Shown here: positions 5,464 to 8,063 of the stretch, piece after piece
Position numbering within the stretch: the stretch's first letter is position 1
How the letters are laid out: every line of letters starts with the position of its first letter
DNA from: Fidelibacterota bacterium
Lineage (GTDB): Bacteria > Fidelibacterota > Marinisomatia > Marinisomatales > TCS55
Direction of reading: 5' to 3'
Assembly (NCBI GenBank): GCA_002713385.1
Contig: PAWC01000058.1
Coordinates: 1 to 8,063, forward strand
DNA: 8,063 nucleotides
The notes under the pieces: model-generated
Told to the model about the DNA's origin: nothing
The model's input: only the letters and a program-made list of their open reading frames with translations
Databases searched by the model: none
Position numbers and translations under genes: made by a program

Positions 5464-5932
5464 TATCATTCCCTATGGTTTCAAATGAATGAGTTCTCAG
5501 AAAATGCGTGGGTACTTTGGTAAACCAATCTAGTCTCCCCAATCTTCCTCTACACTCGAAGAACCCAGCACCTCCACCATTCCTGGCGCACTTGTCGAGC
5601 AGTGGGTAGTAAACATCTTCTGGTCTTACTAGGATAAACCCCTCCTCAACCTCAAAAGCTATCACTCTATCTACATCCGTAGGTATGCCCCACCCAATAT
5701 TCCCAGCTACGTTTCTAAACTCGTAGTAGTGTATGTTCGGGTCTGCGTTGGCGTCGTTTCTTTTGTTTCTCTTTTTGCCCTTAACGTCTACCTTACCTAT
5801 GGTAGTTAGAACGTCCCAATGCTCTTTCCTGTCTTCGGTTGGTGTTGCCACCCTAATGAATCTACTTCCCAATAGAGTGATGAACCTTGACTCCGCACTC
5901 ATTCCCTCATTGTAAGATTTAGTGTATGACAT
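5453..5932 (-). CDS. Putative PD-(D/E)XK nuclease-like protein
   Basis: The 159-residue protein has the order of motifs expected of a small PD-(D/E)XK fold. There is an N-terminal helix with Glu14 (SAESRFITLL), then a strand and Asp40 in EHWDVL, then Asp49-Val-Lys51 in KVDVKGKK as the D-x-K part of the site. A downstream HYYEFRNVAGNIGWGI segment (from ~68) is typical of a phage protein family I associate with this fold. Later residues include two cysteines and a basic patch (CRGRLGRLDW). It could act as an endonuclease or resolvase on phage or host DNA; activity is inferred only from the motif. The start codon has no strong ribosome binding site; an internal ATG at 5902 is the alternative. 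It sits downstream of the RecB-like gene and a 95-residue protein. Confidence 0.6.
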   Translation of the reverse strand: MSYTKSYNEGMSAESRFITLLGSRFIRVATPTEDRKEHWDVLTTIGKVDVKGKKRNKRNDANADPNIHYYEFRNVAGNIGWGIPTDVDRVIAFEVEEGFILVRPEDVYYPLLDKCARNGGGAGFFECRGRLGRLDWFTKVPTHFLRTHSFETIGNDNGL

Positions 5933-5965
5933 TATCTGCGTAGATAAGATTCAGGCCCGATAGAA

Positions 5966-6253
5966 CTAGGCTGGCTCTTTCTCATCCTCCGAATCACCGT
6001 ACTCAACCGTCGTAGGATTAAAATAATACACCTCCGCAATCGGTAAGTCCATCTTTTCATTTACTAACTCCTTTAAAGTTTCCCAAAGTTTCTGTTCGAT
6101 AACGCTGTCAGAATTATACGCACTCTCCAACAGCATATCCCCTATAGACTTAATGTCTACATTACCCAACTTTCCAGCCGACATCTCCCTAGCCAGGGTG
6201 ATGGATGACCCAAAGTGGAACAACAACATCTGACCAAAACTAACCTCGCTCAT
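5966..6253 (-). CDS. 95-residue acidic protein of unknown function
   Basis: The start is very well supported: AAGGAG at 6264-6259 lies five bases before the ATG, and the ATG overlaps the exonuclease stop as ATGA. The 95 residues appear mostly helical (GQMLLFHFGSSITLAREM, then KLWETLKELVNEKM) with a short beta-like section (IAEVYYFNPTTVEY) and a strongly acidic end (GDSEDEKEPA). There is no signal peptide or membrane segment. I do not recognise the family. Tight coupling to the RecB-like nuclease suggests an accessory role in DNA processing, which is inference from position only. Confidence 0.75.
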   Translation of the reverse strand: MSEVSFGQMLLFHFGSSITLAREMSAGKLGNVDIKSIGDMLLESAYNSDSVIEQKLWETLKELVNEKMDLPIAEVYYFNPTTVEYGDSEDEKEPA

Positions 6254-7026
6254 TTCAACTCCTTCATCCTATGGAACAAAAACTTCGCGGACAAGAAAGC
6301 CTTGAAGTTCTCACTCAACTCTGGTTCTGCTGACCTGGCAGCCTCAAACATTCCAGTGGTCTTGTCGCACCTAAGAATGTAAGTAGCATCTACATGGCGA
6401 CCCTTCATGTCCTCAACCGCTTTAGCGTAGGCAGCTACCTGTAGATAGTACTCTGGATATATTGCCCTTGATGTCTTCCAATCTATAACGCAATACTCCC
6501 CGTTTATCTCAGCGATAGCGTCCACTGTTCCAGCATACTTGTAACCACGATTGTATAACTTCTCTTCAGAAGATATCCACTTAACATCGTTCTCTTTAAC
6601 CCACTCTCTGAAGGCATCCACAGCATTGATAACTCCTTCATTGGTTGGGTTGTCTGGTGCCTCCCCCTCCCCCAGCTTCCACTTGATAGCTTTCTCAAGC
6701 CACTCATGGGTAAGGTTGCCTATGTTTAAAGCATCACCAGACTTGGTTTTGTACGCCGCCTTCACACCCTTAATCAAAGCATCAAGACCCATACCCTTGG
6801 TATGGAACACCCCCTGACCCTCTGATGAGCTGGTGTCATCGTAGAACATGTTGCGCTCCAGCCAGGTTGCACCCATCTTCAAGGCCCACGGTACAAGAGC
6901 GGGTTTAGATATAATCCCCAGCACCTGAGTGGCGCTGGGGACTATAACGTCATCTGCTTTGTATGAATGTAACCGCTTGTCAAAAGCTAACTCGACAGAC
7001 GGACCCTTGGCGTACTCAATCAACAT
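6250..7026 (-). CDS. RecB-like PD-(D/E)XK exonuclease
   Basis: This 258-residue protein carries the full motif series of phage RecB/PDDEXK_1-type nucleases: GNLTHEWLE with His107, Glu155 in SSEEKLYNRGYKYAGT, GTVDA with Asp169, DWKTS with Asp182 and Lys184, and YLQVAAY with Gln196 and Tyr200. Asp169, Asp182 and Lys184 should form the Mg-dependent site. Only two cysteines are present (Cys179 and one near the C-terminus), so the four-cysteine Fe-S cluster of Cas4/AddB-type proteins is absent. Such phage enzymes degrade DNA ends for recombination or host DNA recycling. The start overlaps the SSB-like gene's stop as TGATG and has no separate ribosome binding site, implying coupled translation. Next to an SSB-like protein, a role in recombination or replication is plausible. 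Confidence 0.88.
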   Translation of the reverse strand: MLIEYAKGPSVELAFDKRLHSYKADDVIVPSATQVLGIISKPALVPWALKMGATWLERNMFYDDTSSSEGQGVFHTKGMGLDALIKGVKAAYKTKSGDALNIGNLTHEWLEKAIKWKLGEGEAPDNPTNEGVINAVDAFREWVKENDVKWISSEEKLYNRGYKYAGTVDAIAEINGEYCVIDWKTSRAIYPEYYLQVAAYAKAVEDMKGRHVDATYILRCDKTTGMFEAARSAEPELSENFKAFLSAKFLFHRMKELK

Positions 7027-7259
7027 CAGAAAGGAACGTCATCCGATACGCCAGCGGAAGAGCTACTCTTACCACTCCCGTTGTAAGGTGGCTGCAACTG
7101 GCCTGACAAATAGTTATTGCCAGCCTTAGAGACATTCTTCCAGATGGAAACAGAAATCTCTTCACCATTCCACAACGCTTTACCAGAATAGTCTGGACGC
7201 TTTTCATTACCTTCCTTATCATTTACAAACAGCATTATCGTGTTGTCTTTCATGTCCAT
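7026..7259 (-). CDS. Short SSB-like protein with acidic DDVPF tail
   Basis: I start this at ATG 7259, giving 77 residues, because AGGAG at 7272-7268 lies eight bases upstream; the longer open frame to 7328 overlaps the previous gene and lacks such a signal. Residues ~1-55 form a short beta-rich unit (NTIMLFVNDKEG, then YSGKALWNGEEISVSIWKN, then NNYLSGQLQPP). A Gly/Ser linker (NGSGKSSSSAGV) leads to a C-terminal SDDVPF, closely resembling the acidic tip of bacterial SSB that recruits replication and repair proteins. The core is too short for a complete classical SSB OB fold and looks more like the small DUF736-type or phage SSB-like proteins. Binding of single-stranded DNA is inferred from the tail and the neighbouring nuclease. 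Confidence 0.7.
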   Translation of the reverse strand: MDMKDNTIMLFVNDKEGNEKRPDYSGKALWNGEEISVSIWKNVSKAGNNYLSGQLQPPYNGSGKSSSSAGVSDDVPF

Positions 7260-7267
7260 AATTAAAT

Positions 7268-7272
7268 CTCCT
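7268..7272 (-). promoter_or_regulatory. Ribosome binding site AGGAG of the SSB-like gene
   Basis: AGGAG followed by an eight-base AT-rich spacer precedes ATG 7259. It lies just after the TAA stop (7278-7276) of the DUF3310 gene and decides the start of the SSB-like gene. Confidence 0.8.
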
Positions 7273-7275
7273 AAT

Positions 7276-7545
7276 TTAGTTATTTGATTGCCCGACATGG
7301 GCATACACCATCGGTTTTGCATCTGCATCTTCCTGTACTAATTCTTTCCTCTGCTGCTTTAGCAGTATTGTTGCATAATCAATTATCTTTGTCAAGTCCC
7401 CTATGGGGTCGCCCTTCCTATTCCACCGTGAGGCGTACTTAACAATGTTCCCACTACAGAAGTCAAGGTCATTCATCTGTATGTATTCTATCGGCTGTAT
7501 AACCATAGCCTCGTAGTGGCCCTTGTATTTATCTGGCGCTCTCAT
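7276..7545 (-). CDS. DUF3310 family protein
   Basis: The 89 residues match the phage DUF3310 family: GHYEAMVIQPIEYI near the start, then LDFCSGNIVKYASRW, then KGDPIGDLTKIIDYA. The family's biochemical role is not established; members are often mislabelled as nucleotide kinases and lie near phage nucleotide-metabolism genes, as here. I place the start at ATG 7545, where it overlaps the reductase stop as ATGA; an upstream in-frame ATG at 7569 would add eight residues encoded within the reductase gene. GGGGG about ten bases upstream may serve as the ribosome binding site. Confidence 0.82.
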   Translation of the reverse strand: MRAPDKYKGHYEAMVIQPIEYIQMNDLDFCSGNIVKYASRWNRKGDPIGDLTKIIDYATILLKQQRKELVQEDADAKPMVYAHVGQSNN

Positions 7546-8063
7546 ATCGAACAGACCCCCGACAAGCATTGTTCATCAGAGTTATCTTCAAAGATGACCC
7601 CACGCTTGCTATTAGCCTCCTCATAAGCTACTGACGTTATGGGTTGCCCACCGCGAGAGCCATCAGGGTACACGGTAAGGCCGCGCAATCCTGGCGCGTA
7701 CTTACGCACTAACCTCTCAAACTCATTTACTCCGCTCTCGTTATTCAAGTCCGTACCCCACGCTGGCAGATTAAGTGTAGAACTTATAGCGTGATCTACA
7801 TACTTCTGCAACTCAAACTGAAACTTAATCCTACGCTCTGGATCAGCCGCAAGATCAACCGCCGATTCAATATCTTCTGGCTTGATGCCTCTACTGATTA
7901 AGGCTTCGGCTGTGCCGTCAACCATAAACTGATGCTTCCATTTGGTCCCATCCGCAAGATAACGTCGCTTGTAAGCGACTGCGTAGATAGGCTCCACTCC
8001 AGAGGTGGTTCCCGCAAGGATCGATATAGTTCCTGTTGGGGCAATCGCTCGATATCCTTTAGG
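7542..8063 (-). CDS. nrdJ: Class II (adenosylcobalamin-dependent) ribonucleotide reductase, C-terminal part
   Basis: The window edge cuts the gene; 173 C-terminal residues are visible. They open with the family signature APTGTISILAGTTSGVEP, the substrate-site loop conserved in ribonucleotide reductase large subunits, and continue with YAVAYKRR as in class II enzymes. The extreme C-terminus is EQCLSGVCSI: two cysteines separated by four residues, like the redox pair that re-reduces the active site in the Lactobacillus class II enzyme. It makes deoxynucleotides for phage DNA synthesis using vitamin B12 coenzyme, without oxygen or a separate radical subunit. The GTG at 7997 is internal, not a start. 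Its stop overlaps the DUF3310 start. Class II is assigned from sequence resemblance over the visible part; the B12-binding region is outside. Confidence 0.88.
   Translation of the reverse strand, partial: PKGYRAIAPTGTISILAGTTSGVEPIYAVAYKRRYLADGTKWKHQFMVDGTAEALISRGIKPEDIESAVDLAADPERRIKFQFELQKYVDHAISSTLNLPAWGTDLNNESGVNEFERLVRKYAPGLRGLTVYPDGSRGGQPITSVAYEEANSKRGVIFEDNSDEQCLSGVCSI

Noticed and set aside
6250..7026. Cas4 identity for the RecB-like nuclease
   Set aside because: The four cysteines that bind the Fe-S cluster in Cas4 are missing and there is no CRISPR array or cas gene nearby.
7260..7328. Longer N-terminus for the SSB-like protein (start at 7328)
   Set aside because: The extra 23 residues overlap the end of the DUF3310 gene in another frame, while ATG 7259 has AGGAG at the right distance.
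1..8063. tRNA genes, attachment sites, insertion sequences or a CRISPR array
   Set aside because: I saw no cloverleaf with a TTCGA-type T-loop in a gap, no terminal inverted repeats with a transposase, and no regularly spaced repeats; the window is almost entirely coding.

Overview
The window looks like part of a double-stranded DNA tailed phage (or prophage) genome, most likely marine and infecting a Gram-negative bacterium. The reasons are dense packing with stop/start overlaps, a long virion-type protein, small exported and membrane proteins, and a replication block holding class II ribonucleotide reductase, a DUF3310 protein, a short SSB-like protein and a RecB-like nuclease. The pairing of a cobalamin-dependent reductase with a HesB/IscA protein resembles marine podoviruses of the HMO-2011 type. 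That placement is inference from gene content; no terminase, portal, capsid or polymerase gene lies in the window.

Rightward arm (1-4846, + strand): a large protein, probably cut at its N-terminus by the window edge and probably virion-associated, is followed by an unbroken run of small genes. These are a secreted protein with two cysteines, a one-membrane-span protein with a long helical tail, a HesB/IscA-type iron-sulfur carrier, a Pro/Ala/Met-rich protein of unknown role, a 32-residue membrane peptide, a lipoprotein-like protein with a C-terminal membrane span, and a small soluble protein of unknown function. Several starts are set by TAATG or ATGA overlaps, so the arm is probably one late transcript.

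Leftward arm (8063-4843, - strand, read right to left): the C-terminal end of class II ribonucleotide reductase, then DUF3310, an SSB-like protein with an acidic DDVPF tail, a PD-(D/E)XK RecB-like exonuclease, a 95-residue protein, a second PD-(D/E)XK-like protein, and three or four very small genes. The clear functions are nucleotide supply and DNA processing. Nearly every junction overlaps, so the arm probably forms one polycistronic transcript whose promoter is outside the window.

The two arms meet tail to tail with no gap. If an 18-residue hydrophobic ORF at the end of the - arm is real, its stop and that of the last + gene share a single CTAG. I see no tRNA, rRNA, CRISPR, insertion sequence or convincing intrinsic terminator. 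The most unusual stretch is 4150-4900, where small hydrophobic ORFs overlap in different frames and start-site evidence conflicts with the longest-ORF reading.
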